A stretch of 21,653 nucleotides of DNA, from the NCBI GenBank assembly GCA_045652785.1, contig JAZOLF010000121.1, positions 1 to 21,653 on the forward strand, written 5' to 3'. How positions within the stretch are numbered: position 1 is the stretch's first letter; each line of letters opens with the position of its first letter. The position numbers and the translations under genes were made by a program. The notes beneath the pieces are model-generated. The model had not been told where the DNA came from. It made no database searches and saw only the letters and a program-made list of their open reading frames with translations. Positions 1-7,621 of the stretch are shown piece after piece. This stretch comes from Scatosoma sp045652785. Its GTDB lineage: Bacteria > Bacillota > Clostridia > Christensenellales > Borkfalkiaceae.

Positions 1-584
1 GGCTGGATCACGTACTCGCCAGCGGGCGAAACGTCAATATTTTGGTGCTGGATAGCGAAGTGTATTCGAACACAGGCGGGCAAATGTCTAAGGCTACGCC
101 GCTTGGCGCAACCGCACGCTTTGCCGCAAAAGGCAAACGCCTGCAAAAAAAACCGCTTGCGCAAATGGCAATGGCGTATAAGAACGTTTACGTGGCGCAA
201 GTCGCTCTTGGCGGGAATATGCAACAACTCGTCAAGGCTCTTTGCGAAGCGGAAAACTACAACGGACCGTCGATTGTGATTGCGTACACCCCTTGTATCG
301 CACACGGCGTCAGCATGAGCAAATCAGTCGAAGAAGAGAAACGCGCCGTCGAATGCGGCTACTGGCATTTGTTCCGTTTTGACCCGCGAAGAAAAGCGGA
401 AGGAAAAAATCCGTTTATGCTCGACAGCCGCGCCCCGACCGCCGACCTGCGAGAGTTTCTGCTTGGGGAAAACCGTTTCCGTATTTTGCATTCGTCCGAC
501 CCTTCAACCGCAAACGTTCTCTTCGCGCAAGCAGAAGAAGAGAGTAAGGCGTTGTTTGAACTCTACCAAAACATGGCAAAATAA
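1..584 (+). CDS. nifJ: Pyruvate:ferredoxin (flavodoxin) oxidoreductase, C-terminal part (5' end outside window)
   Basis: This is the last 193 or so residues of the large one-subunit pyruvate:ferredoxin oxidoreductase, which decarboxylates pyruvate to acetyl-CoA and CO2 and passes electrons to ferredoxin in anaerobic metabolism. The frame is open from base 3. The visible start reads LDHVLASGRNVNILVLDSEV, followed by YSNTGGQMSKATPLGA, which is the end of the thiamine-diphosphate-binding motif in the C-terminal domain and is nearly invariant in this family. The family-typical TPCIAHGV and GYWHLFRFDP segments follow, then a TAA stop at 582-584. The full enzyme is usually about 1170-1190 residues, so roughly five sixths lies upstream of the window. 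It is the only plus-strand gene here and converges on the minus-strand operon, so it is probably a separate transcription unit with no role in that operon. Confidence 0.96.
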   Translation, partial: LDHVLASGRNVNILVLDSEVYSNTGGQMSKATPLGATARFAAKGKRLQKKPLAQMAMAYKNVYVAQVALGGNMQQLVKALCEAENYNGPSIVIAYTPCIAHGVSMSKSVEEEKRAVECGYWHLFRFDPRRKAEGKNPFMLDSRAPTADLREFLLGENRFRILHSSDPSTANVLFAQAEEESKALFELYQNMAK

Positions 585-637
585 ATCCACACCCGTTTCC
601 AACAAAAATTGTTCAGGCAAAGTTTGAGCATAAGACA

Positions 638-697
638 ACACCTTGACCTATACGAGCGCGCGCCTGTGTTGCAACGTACGGTCAAGGTGTCCTATTT
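638..697 (+). terminator. Hairpin after the oxidoreductase gene, probable terminator
   Basis: An exact 11-bp inverted repeat (638-648 ACACCTTGACC with 680-690 GGTCAAGGTGT) can extend by four more pairs (651-654 with 675-678) across a small bulge. On the plus strand it is followed by a weak T-run (CCTATTTTTA). It lies 54 bases past the oxidoreductase stop, so it is the likely end of that transcript. The T-run is offset, so it could instead be a stabilising 3' stem. Confidence 0.55.
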
Positions 698-723
698 TTA
701 CTTCTCATCCCGATCGAAACAAT

Positions 724-754
724 AAAAAACGGCGGATTTTGTGCTGCACCGCCG
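724..754 (-). terminator. Rho-independent terminator, minus strand
   Basis: Read on the minus strand, CGGCGG (754-749) pairs with CCGCCG (735-730) around a 13-base loop and is followed at once by TTTTTTATT. This is a standard intrinsic terminator for transcripts coming from the minus-strand operon. It sits behind another one at 781-813 and probably acts as a back-up stop against the convergent plus-strand gene. Confidence 0.75.
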
Positions 755-772
755 CAAATATTAGGGCTTAAA

Positions 773-820
773 AAACAAAAAAAGAGCATTTATCATTTAG
801 ACAAATGCTCTTTTTTATTT
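773..820. terminator. Bidirectional Rho-independent terminator
   Basis: An 11-bp perfect stem (781-791 AAAGAGCATTT with 803-813 AAATGCTCTTT) has an 11-base loop. On the minus strand it runs into T7-G-T6; on the plus strand into T6-A-T3. The minus-strand T-tract is the better one, so this is the main stop for the long minus-strand operon, and it also serves as a second stop for the plus-strand oxidoreductase. Confidence 0.85.
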
Positions 821-911
821 GGCTGGGGATAAATGAGTCGAACACCCGAATTACGAAGGCGGCGTTTATCGCCAACACTCAAAAACAGGCAATCGGGATT
901 ACGGACCAGCC
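821..911 (-). other. Nested-stem segment resembling a tRNA 3' end; possible structured RNA or tRNA remnant
   Basis: On the minus strand this 91-base piece begins GGCTGG (911-906) and ends CCAGCC (826-821). Inside are a second stem (897-891 with 852-845, CCCGATT with AATTCGGG, one bulge) and an inner hairpin GGCG-ATAAA-CGCC (873-861). Near its 3' end it carries a T-loop-like TTCGACT followed by ATCCCCAGCCA, which looks like a tRNA acceptor strand with encoded CCA. No matching 5' acceptor strand (TGGGGAT), D-arm or proper anticodon loop is present, so I do not call a tRNA. It lies between a decayed coding region and the terminator at 781-813 and may be a tRNA 3' fragment left by recombination, or the 3' part of the operon mRNA. 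Confidence 0.3.
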
Positions 912-921
912 GTGCCAAAGG

Positions 922-1268
922 CTACCAGCGTTGCCAAAATGCACTTGCTCCGCCCGATGTTTCCCACATAATATTGTCGCTTTCTACCATCTTTCCGTAG
1001 TCATTTCGGTTTTCATCGCGTACATGCCCCCGCCATTTCGCGGAATTCGTCAACAAAAGCGGATCGTACTTAAAGTATTTCATACTCAAAAAACAGTCGC
1101 TCAAATTCCCGTTTGCTATCTTTCCGCAAATCGTTTCGCCCCGTCTTGCGACGTTAAACCCGCCAAAATCGCAAAGCACATATATATTCGTCCCCGCCGA
1201 TCGTCGTTGAAAATAAGCCCGTTTTTTAAGCCGCAAGCCCAAAAATATCCACCAAGTTTTGTCTGAAT
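922..1268 (-). pseudogene. Possible decayed coding remnant with a frameshift
   Basis: Two minus-strand frames together read like one ordinary protein. One frame gives TKLGGYFWACGLKNGLIFND (about 1246-1187), and another continues from near 1190 with TNIYVLCDFGGFNVARRGET and ends at a TAG at 922-924 with SGGASAFWQRW. The combined composition is protein-like, without the runs of Arg, Ser or Pro typical of shadow frames. There is no start codon with a ribosome binding site, and a frame change is needed around 1190-1200. It begins right after the esterase stop at 1279. I do not recognise the family. It may be the truncated last gene of the operon, or chance. Confidence 0.3.
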
Positions 1269-1278
1269 GTTGGCTCTA

Positions 1279-1944
1279 TTAACCAAACTCCTTGACGTTG
1301 TCGTAGCCGCTTTTCGTTTCTTCGTACTTCGAGCGGTGGGACAACAACCATTCCCAAACGGCTTTATCTTGAAAGGTTTTCGTCCAAGCATCGTGCGGTG
1401 TATTTTCATACATCGTCAACTTCGCCTTGCCGCCCTTTGCGTTCACGGCATCCACCATCTTTTGGCTTTCTTCAGGGAAAACAATTTTGTCTTCCTTCCC
1501 GTGGAACGCCCAAACCCCCATGTGGATTAAGCGGCCTGCATTCCAGTACATACCGCCACCGCATATCGGAAGAATCGCCGCGAACCACTCTGGTCTCGAC
1601 ATCGCCAACTGCCAAGTGGTATAACCGCCCATACTTGCCCCAACGACGTACACTCTCGATTTATCCACGCAGCCCCATTGAATCACGTACTCTACGAAGG
1701 ATTGCAACTGCTCAAAAATGCTAAACCACGAATCTTCGTAACATTGTGGCGCAACGGAAATTACATCAGTCAACCATCCTTCCGTTTCCTTAAAAAAAGG
1801 ATGCGTGTAAATTACGTCGATATTGCGCCCGCGGCCACCTGCGCCATGCAAATAAATCACTAACGGGTATTGTTTTTCATGTACAAACTCTTTTGGATTT
1901 CTTAAAACGTATTCCAATTTTTCAAAAACGCATTTTTCCATCAT
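1279..1944 (-). CDS. Alpha/beta-hydrolase esterase, dienelactone-hydrolase / carbohydrate-esterase-like
   Basis: A 221-residue alpha/beta hydrolase without a signal peptide, so probably cytoplasmic. Residues 33-37 (HGAGG) form the oxyanion-hole turn. The nucleophile elbow GASMGG puts the catalytic serine at 104, the acid is probably Asp152 (GKEDKIV), and the base is His184 (NTPHDAW). The spacing matches small esterases of the dienelactone hydrolase / prolyl oligopeptidase / CE1-like group, which often remove acetyl or feruloyl groups from sugars. The ATG at 1944 directly abuts the TAA of the upstream gene (TAAATGATG), so translation is coupled; the second ATG at 1941 is an alternative start. 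It is the last intact gene of the operon and the third esterase in a row. The substrate cannot be read from sequence; an acyl-sugar is inferred from context. Confidence 0.85.
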   Translation of the reverse strand: MMEKCVFEKLEYVLRNPKEFVHEKQYPLVIYLHGAGGRGRNIDVIYTHPFFKETEGWLTDVISVAPQCYEDSWFSIFEQLQSFVEYVIQWGCVDKSRVYVVGASMGGYTTWQLAMSRPEWFAAILPICGGGMYWNAGRLIHMGVWAFHGKEDKIVFPEESQKMVDAVNAKGGKAKLTMYENTPHDAWTKTFQDKAVWEWLLSHRSKYEETKSGYDNVKEFG

Positions 1945-3063
1945 TTATTCCCCGATGATTTCCTTCAATTCCTTGTATATTTTTTCAACGATCGGCAAAT
2001 GTTTCCCCATAAAAACGATCGGCCAGTTGCGTAAATGCAAACCGATAAAAACGGAAACCTTCTTTTCTGGATCCATCATTACGTAAGAACCAGCAGCGCC
2101 ATCCCAACCGAACTCACCTTTGGGCAAGCCCCATTCGGTCGGCCGTTGCCGAATGCGAACCCCCAGCCCGTATCCATAATCACCGCCCTGTACGCAAGTA
2201 AAATTGTTGTTGATGGAGATTTCCTTCAACTGTTCGGACGTAAGTTGCTGTAAAGCGTCCTTACCCAAAACTTGGTAGCCGTTCGCTGCAACCCCGCCGC
2301 AAGCCAAAGCATCGGCAAAACGAATATAATCTTCTACGCTTGATACAAGCCCAGCGCCGCCACTTTCATAAGCAGGCGTAGGAATTAAGTACTTTTCTTC
2401 GACGATGGGTTTTACGCTCCCATCTTCATACGCCATATAGACGTCCGCAGTATCCGTTTCCCCGTTGTCAAAACGAGAAACTTGCATACCCAACGGGTCA
2501 AAGATTACTTCTTTGACGTATTGCGAGAACTTCTTGCCCGTAATGACTTCCATCACAGCCGCCAAAACGTCGTGGCTGACACCATATTTATATCGGTCGC
2601 CAGGCGCAAACATGAGCGGCGTTTCCACAAACTTCCCAACAAACTCCCGAAGGACAGCCTTACCTTCGCTTTCTTTGGCGAGTTGTACAACGGGCGCAGC
2701 GAAAACGTCGTCGTAAGTAAAGCCCGACGTCATCGTAAACAAGTGGCGAATCGTCATGGTTTGCCCAACGATTTTCTTTTCCCCTTGTTCGTTGATGATG
2801 AATGCGTCTTTGATTTCGGGAAGATAATCACAAACCCTATCTTCTAAGGATAATTTACCCGCTTCCACCAACCTTAACGCCGCAACCACCGTAATCGGTT
2901 TCCCGCAGGAATACATAAAAAGTTGCTCTTTCCCTGTGGTTTCTTTCCCCGAAAGATAGCGGAAAATTTCTTTGTGTTCTTTATAGCATACAACGTCCAA
3001 ATAGGGAACGCCGACTTCTTCTCTAATTTCTTCAATGAGTTTTTCGATGTTTGCACAGCCCAT
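1945..3063 (-). CDS. Serine hydrolase of the beta-lactamase/S12 superfamily, class VIII esterase-like
   Basis: A 372-residue serine hydrolase with the beta-lactamase / penicillin-binding fold. The nucleophile motif S-x-x-K is present as SCGK (Ser52, Lys55). The second motif is YGVSHDVLAAVMEV from Tyr160, which matches the Y-S-x-x-x-D-V-L-G pattern of class VIII esterases such as EstB rather than the Y-x-N of true beta-lactamases. The third motif appears as GWDGAAGSYVMMDP near residue 320, where class VIII esterases have W-G-G. The family hydrolyses short acyl esters; resistance to beta-lactams is not implied. There is no signal peptide, so it should be cytoplasmic. A ribosome binding site (AGGAAAGG) precedes the ATG at 3063, 41 bp after the preceding esterase gene. 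It probably de-esterifies imported oligosaccharides (inference from neighbours). Confidence 0.85.
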   Translation of the reverse strand: MGCANIEKLIEEIREEVGVPYLDVVCYKEHKEIFRYLSGKETTGKEQLFMYSCGKPITVVAALRLVEAGKLSLEDRVCDYLPEIKDAFIINEQGEKKIVGQTMTIRHLFTMTSGFTYDDVFAAPVVQLAKESEGKAVLREFVGKFVETPLMFAPGDRYKYGVSHDVLAAVMEVITGKKFSQYVKEVIFDPLGMQVSRFDNGETDTADVYMAYEDGSVKPIVEEKYLIPTPAYESGGAGLVSSVEDYIRFADALACGGVAANGYQVLGKDALQQLTSEQLKEISINNNFTCVQGGDYGYGLGVRIRQRPTEWGLPKGEFGWDGAAGSYVMMDPEKKVSVFIGLHLRNWPIVFMGKHLPIVEKIYKELKEIIGE

Positions 3064-3104
3064 AATTTCAATCCTTTCCTACCACAAATTACATTTTGAA
3101 TGTG

Positions 3105-3938
3105 TTAAAACTTTTCTTCAATATACATACGGAAGAAATCCGCGCAATCTTTCATCCAGCCGCGCACTTTCGGGATACCCGCGGCAAACGGCCAAATTTC
3201 CTCGCTCCCCGTCGAAAGCCCATGCGGCCCTATCGGATAAATGTGGGATTCGTAAGGCACGCCCGCCTTCGCAAGCGCCAAGACGTAGCGAATGGTATTT
3301 TCCGCAGGAACAATAACATCTTCCGCAGTACACCATATAAACGTGGGCGGAGTATCTGCCGTCACCTGCGCATCCAAGTTTAATTGCGGCAACAGGGTCT
3401 TCTTTTCGTCTTCCGAATACCCTTTCAATAAGTTATCAAACGAGCCCGTATGGCCGTACTGATAAGCGATTACAGGGTAAGCAAGCCCCACAGCCGTAGG
3501 CTTACAATCCAAACTCACGCCCGCAAGTTCCGATACACGCGCATAAGCAACCGAAAGGTTTGCCGCCAAGTGCCCGCCCGCCGACGATCCGATGACGAAA
3601 ATTTCCTGTTCATTGACGTTGAGTTCTTTCGCGTGCGTGCGCACATAATCGACCGCCGCGGAAAGCTCTAATAACTGTTCTGGATAGTAAGCGTCTTCCG
3701 AAGTACAACGATAGTTTAACACAAACGTTTGAAATCCGAGTGCCATAAAAGCAGTTGCAATCGGATCTCCTTCGCTGGGACTAATACGAGAATACCCACC
3801 GCCGGGCACAACCACCAATGCAGGCCGTTTCCAATCCGGTCGTTTCCCAGGGAAAGAATATTCCATCAAAAGACAGGATAACTCCCCACCCCGCAAAAAG
3901 GGGTATGCATCTTTCAAATTGACCGTATATGCTTTCAT
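3105..3938 (-). CDS. Alpha/beta-hydrolase, acetyl esterase (BD-FAE / acetylxylan esterase-like)
   Basis: A 277-residue alpha/beta hydrolase. PGGGYSRISPSEGDPIA (residues 45-61) is the oxyanion-hole signature of the BD-FAE / lipase-like acetylxylan esterase group; IGSSAGGHLAANL holds the catalytic Ser119 in GxSxG. TAEDVIVP supplies Asp207 and GPHGLSTG supplies His239. These enzymes remove acetyl or similar groups from plant polysaccharide fragments. The ATG at 3938 is chosen over an in-frame ATG at 4010 because AAAGGTG lies 5 bases before it, while the upstream extension (MQKRGCCYTP...) runs through a stem-loop and looks non-coding. No signal peptide, so probably cytoplasmic. It is the first of three consecutive esterase genes that follow the surface-protein genes in the operon. 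Confidence 0.9.
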   Translation of the reverse strand: MKAYTVNLKDAYPFLRGGELSCLLMEYSFPGKRPDWKRPALVVVPGGGYSRISPSEGDPIATAFMALGFQTFVLNYRCTSEDAYYPEQLLELSAAVDYVRTHAKELNVNEQEIFVIGSSAGGHLAANLSVAYARVSELAGVSLDCKPTAVGLAYPVIAYQYGHTGSFDNLLKGYSEDEKKTLLPQLNLDAQVTADTPPTFIWCTAEDVIVPAENTIRYVLALAKAGVPYESHIYPIGPHGLSTGSEEIWPFAAGIPKVRGWMKDCADFFRMYIEEKF

Positions 3939-3943
3939 AGTAT

Positions 3944-3950
3944 CACCTTT
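3944..3950 (-). promoter_or_regulatory. Ribosome binding site that fixes the esterase start at 3938
   Basis: AAAGGTG on the minus strand, 5 bases before the ATG at 3938. It supports this start rather than the longer open frame from 4010. Confidence 0.75.
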
Positions 3951-3972
3951 TATGCTCTTTCTTCTTTTTTTA

Positions 3973-4008
3973 GCAAAAGCGGGAGTATAGCAACACCCCC
4001 GTTTTTGC
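3973..4008 (-). other. Intergenic stem-loop between surface-protein and esterase genes
   Basis: A 13-bp nearly perfect inverted repeat (3973-3985 GCAAAAGCGGGAG against 3996-4008 CCCCCGTTTTTGC; one mismatch and one G-U on the minus strand) with a 10-base loop. It lies 12 bases after the stop of the 526-residue lipoprotein gene. On the minus strand it is followed by an A-run, not a T-run, so it is not a classical terminator. It could protect the 3' end of the upstream mRNA segment or mark a processing site that sets different levels for esterases and surface proteins. Confidence 0.6.
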
Positions 4009-4019
4009 AAAATCCACGT

Positions 4020-5600
4020 TTACATACGGGGCATGTCTTGCGACAAATCCCAGTACTTATTATAGCCAGAGAAATCCGTTTTCCCTTTAACAATCGCCGT
4101 CACAAGTTCTTGACGCGTTGCATAGGCAACCCCAGCAACTCGGTTCAAGGTCGCATAGTTGTTGTTTTCTTTGGGCGTAGTACCCGACAAAGTTCCTTGT
4201 CCCAGCACGTAGCTGTTTTTCACGGTCGTTTGCGAGTGGTTTCTACCCGTGATTAACCCGTTGCTCGACATAGGGCCTTCCACAATCAAAATGGAATTTG
4301 AATAAACCAAACTTCCACGCCAAACGTAACCGCATATGCCGCCTACCTGCCAAACGGAAGAATCCCACTTCACTTCCACATACGTGTTATCAATAACCGT
4401 TTCACCGCTCTTCGATTGATAGAAGAAGACGCCAGCGGCTGCTTGTTTGAGCGTTGCCCCTACAACAGATACGTTCTTAAACGTTGCGGAATCAACTTGA
4501 TAGAAGAACCCATAGCTCGAATCCTTTTCAAACGTTATGTTCGAAATCGTGTGCCCCAAACCGTTGAAAACGCCCGAGAACGCTTTCTTCTCCCCGCTGT
4601 TATACTTGACATCCGAAATATCGTTCGCAAGCACAATATAGCCCGAAGAATGTGCAGCCAAGTTCACCAAGTCTTCCTGATCGTAGATAACGTAATCTGC
4701 CGCAACCACGTTCACTTGTACGCCGATCGTTTTATCGGCATTGTAAAATACGCAAACGTGTTCGCCCGCCTTGAAACTTTCCGTGGTGATTTGGTTGTCG
4801 GTAATGGCATACAACTTATCCGAAGAAACGCTGTACAGCGAACCGATTACGCTTTCCCCTAAAATTTCTTGTGCGTCGAACGTCTGCACCGTTTTTTCTT
4901 TGTCAATGATAACGTCGTCTGCCGTCACAAGCACGGGAACTTCCACCTTTACAGGCAATTCCATCGTTTTCAAAACTTCGTTGTTTGCATCCTTGTACGT
5001 ACCAACAAGATAGGTTTCGCCTACTTGCCCTGCACGCAAATACCCGTTCGCATCAACGGATGCAACCTTTTCATCGCCAACCGTCCAAATAATTTCGGGA
5101 TCGGCTACAACTTCCCCGTTTTGATATACAAACGCGGACAATTCCGTCGCCGTGTCAAAACTCACCCCTTTTACGTGATCGGAAACATACAAAAGGTAGG
5201 AGCTTTTTACAGGATGAATCCCTTTGTTTTCATTTACTTTGCAAGTAAATGAACTTTGCGCAACTTGCGTACCGCCTACGCTAACGGAAACTTCAATAGT
5301 GGCCACGCCAACCTTTTCCGCCTTCAACTTATCGCCGACAACGGAAACCGTGTCGGGATTTAAGCTATGATAAGCGAACACCGCGTTTTCCACGAGCGCG
5401 TTGTTTGCCTTCAAGGAAACGTCGGGGATATATTCTGCACCGATAAGCAACGCAATATCTTCCACGCCCAAAGTATAAACGATTTCGACAGGAGCGGAAA
5501 CTTCGGGGGGTTCGGTTTCATTCGTTTTGCAACCGCCAAGCGCCCCACCAACCGTCAAAAGAGCCGCTAAAATCACCGATAATAACATCTTTCTTTTCAT
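4020..5600 (-). CDS. Surface lipoprotein with two Ig-like (Big_2-type) domains and one GLUG-like beta-helix module
   Basis: A 526-residue lipoprotein. The signal peptide ends in the lipobox LGGC with Cys24 as the anchored residue. Two bacterial Ig-like domains follow at about residues 36-122 and 128-222, each with the W/Y...D..V.SV...G.L.A..VG.A.I pattern of Big_2 domains. A linker strand-rich part runs to about 300. Residues 302-475 form one beta-helix module that opens with IYDQEDLVNLA and contains AFSGVFNGLGHTISNI, the turn that precedes GLUG-type repeats. It is a relative of the modules in the 726- and 1316-residue proteins of the same operon. The protein ends NKYWDLSQDMPRM. A surface glycan-binding or scaffold role is inferred from context; no catalytic motif is visible. 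AAGGAG precedes the ATG, and the gene starts 12 bp after the DUF4838 gene. Confidence 0.85.
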   Translation of the reverse strand: MKRKMLLSVILAALLTVGGALGGCKTNETEPPEVSAPVEIVYTLGVEDIALLIGAEYIPDVSLKANNALVENAVFAYHSLNPDTVSVVGDKLKAEKVGVATIEVSVSVGGTQVAQSSFTCKVNENKGIHPVKSSYLLYVSDHVKGVSFDTATELSAFVYQNGEVVADPEIIWTVGDEKVASVDANGYLRAGQVGETYLVGTYKDANNEVLKTMELPVKVEVPVLVTADDVIIDKEKTVQTFDAQEILGESVIGSLYSVSSDKLYAITDNQITTESFKAGEHVCVFYNADKTIGVQVNVVAADYVIYDQEDLVNLAAHSSGYIVLANDISDVKYNSGEKKAFSGVFNGLGHTISNITFEKDSSYGFFYQVDSATFKNVSVVGATLKQAAAGVFFYQSKSGETVIDNTYVEVKWDSSVWQVGGICGYVWRGSLVYSNSILIVEGPMSSNGLITGRNHSQTTVKNSYVLGQGTLSGTTPKENNNYATLNRVAGVAYATRQELVTAIVKGKTDFSGYNKYWDLSQDMPRM

Positions 5601-5612
5601 GGTTGTTTCTCC

Positions 5613-7610
5613 TTACAGACCCCAACTCTTCAACAGGGTATCAATGTTGCTACTTGTATATTCCGTCGTAGCCGTGATGCCCAAGCGAGCGCAGTCTTCC
5701 TTAAACGCAAGTTTCATCTCTTGCACAAAACTATCGCTGTACGAATTCTTATGCAACTCAACCATCATATAGTAGAGCGAAACACGTTCCATCGTAATGC
5801 GATCATAGTAGTTTTGATACATCTTTTGATCCACTTTTTTCAAGAACTCAATTTCCGACAATGCTTGTTCTACGTAGCCGTTCCATTCATCCAAAATATT
5901 CTTCGGCCAGTATCTTACGTCCATCATAGGCATATACACCGATATACCTGCACTATACACGTTGTTTACAGTATATTCTGCATGCACACGGTAGCTCTTA
6001 TAGAACGCCATCATGGTGTCCGCACTCACGCCGAAATAGCCCTGGAAGAACTCTTGGGTAAGTTTATCAATATCCAGATTTACGTTCCAAGACAATTTAG
6101 AGATAAGATAACTTTTGAGAATATGCCAGCCCGTGACACCGCCTGCTTGATAGCGTTGCCCTAAGTCAAACACAAAATAGCCGCCTGCTTTCGCGCCAAG
6201 CTGATACATACCTTGTAATTGTTCAAAGAACGCCGTAGGCGTAAGGAAATATTTGTAGTTCGTCGAATAGAGATACAAACTCATTTCCTTGCTAAGCGCC
6301 GCCCAGCCGTTATAGAAGTTATAATACTGCTGGTTTTGCGTTTCGAAAATCGTATAGTTGTAATTGATTTCCAAAGGCGCAAAGAAAGGCATAACGCGAT
6401 CGTGACAAACAACGTCGGGGGAAGTAGGCACCCATTCCCCTGTGCTTTCATCCTTCTTTGCGGGGGGATTGAGCGTCGAGCTCATACCATACCCCAAGAC
6501 CGTAATTCGATAATCTCTTGCGTAAGGAGCCCCTTCTTCGGTTGCAAGCCACGCATCCATCTTTTCCGCCAGTTTGTTTGCAAAGATGATTACGGATGCC
6601 GCATCCGCACCATATTTCGTCTTGCTTGCCTTACAAGCCGTACAACCGCACCAAGTTGTGCTATCCGCGTGACCGATACGGAAGAACAAGCCGTCGTCCG
6701 TCATGAAGTATTCCTTCATGATTTTAAACATTTCGTTGAGCATCGCCTCGTATTGTTTTTCGTCACCGCGCGCATAATAGCAAAGCTGTGTTCCGTCCAA
6801 GGAATACCACTTTTCGTGATCCGTTTGATACGTGTCTTTCGGCAAATACGTAAAACTTGTATGCGCTGAGTTGCTGCCGATCGCATACTTTTCGCCGTGG
6901 TCAAAACCCATACGGTATTCGGTCGGTTCCGAGTTGGTAATATGGAAATATCCACAAGATCTAAAACGATAATCGGGAATGTCAATCACAGAAAAGTCTT
7001 TCAGCGTGACGTTCTTTACCCCCGTTTTCAAAAAGTAGGCGGTGTTGCTATAACAATCAAAGTTAAATTCGAGTTCCAAATAGCGGTACACCCCGAACAG
7101 CGCACCTTCTATGGTATCCCCGAAAATGAAAATCCCGTTGCCGACGGTTTCAATCATAAACCCGTCTTCATAAAGGTTTTTCCCATCGGTTGACAAATCA
7201 TTTTCGTATGCATACGCCGCATTGTAATATGCGTTTTTGCCCAAACAAATGACCTTATGGTTTTGGTCGTACGCAAGTGCGCTGTCCGAAACGATGGGCA
7301 AGCTTACCCCCGTCGCTTCTTCAAAGAATAGAGCAAGCTCTTTTGCTGCCAACTCTTCACGCGCAGAAGGGTTTGCGGAAATTACAATTTTGTAATCACT
7401 TTGCCCGTTTCGCACCACGTATTCATCCGTTTCGGCATAATCATAAACGTGAACACCGTCCGTGAAAATTTGCTCACGCATCGTCACGTTTCCATCACCT
7501 TTTGCGTCATTACCGCTATTGTTTGCGGCTGCTTGATTGCACGCCGCCAGCGAACCAACTACGGTAAAGCAAAGGAAGATAGAACAAATCTTATTGATGA
7601 TTTTTTTCAT
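5613..7610 (-). CDS. DUF4838 domain lipoprotein with alpha-glucuronidase-like N-terminal domain
   Basis: A 665-residue lipoprotein with lipobox LAAC (Cys24). Residues about 60-205 resemble the N-terminal domain found in GH67 alpha-glucuronidases and in DUF4838 proteins (SAREELAAKELALFFEEATG, then KVICLGKN and FGDTIEGALFGVYRYLE). The rest, from about 212, matches DUF4838: YRFRSCGYFHI, a GLFFRIGHADSTTWCG segment with a CxCxxC cluster (Cys321, Cys323, Cys326), and a long aromatic-rich helical C-terminal part. DUF4838 proteins are common in polysaccharide-utilisation loci and are thought to be glycosidase-like, but I know of no settled activity. AAGGAG precedes the ATG at 7610. Attached to the outer face of the membrane, it would act on the polymer or oligomers before import. 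Confidence 0.85.
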   Translation of the reverse strand: MKKIINKICSIFLCFTVVGSLAACNQAAANNSGNDAKGDGNVTMREQIFTDGVHVYDYAETDEYVVRNGQSDYKIVISANPSAREELAAKELALFFEEATGVSLPIVSDSALAYDQNHKVICLGKNAYYNAAYAYENDLSTDGKNLYEDGFMIETVGNGIFIFGDTIEGALFGVYRYLELEFNFDCYSNTAYFLKTGVKNVTLKDFSVIDIPDYRFRSCGYFHITNSEPTEYRMGFDHGEKYAIGSNSAHTSFTYLPKDTYQTDHEKWYSLDGTQLCYYARGDEKQYEAMLNEMFKIMKEYFMTDDGLFFRIGHADSTTWCGCTACKASKTKYGADAASVIIFANKLAEKMDAWLATEEGAPYARDYRITVLGYGMSSTLNPPAKKDESTGEWVPTSPDVVCHDRVMPFFAPLEINYNYTIFETQNQQYYNFYNGWAALSKEMSLYLYSTNYKYFLTPTAFFEQLQGMYQLGAKAGGYFVFDLGQRYQAGGVTGWHILKSYLISKLSWNVNLDIDKLTQEFFQGYFGVSADTMMAFYKSYRVHAEYTVNNVYSAGISVYMPMMDVRYWPKNILDEWNGYVEQALSEIEFLKKVDQKMYQNYYDRITMERVSLYYMMVELHKNSYSDSFVQEMKLAFKEDCARLGITATTEYTSSNIDTLLKSWGL

Positions 7611-7621
7611 TTACATTCTCC

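Noticed and set aside
821..911. A complete tRNA gene (type II, by length and complementary ends)
   Set aside because: There is no D-arm with a GG loop, no anticodon loop with T33, the T-stem depends on several G-U pairs, and the 5' strand matching the acceptor 3' end is missing.
805..1266. A 153-residue plus-strand open frame after the oxidoreductase gene
   Set aside because: It starts inside a terminator stem, has no ribosome binding site and no protein-like pattern.
3939..4010. An extended start at 4010 for the esterase gene at 3105
   Set aside because: The extension runs through the stem-loop at 3973-4008, is not part of the hydrolase fold, and a good ribosome binding site serves the ATG at 3938.
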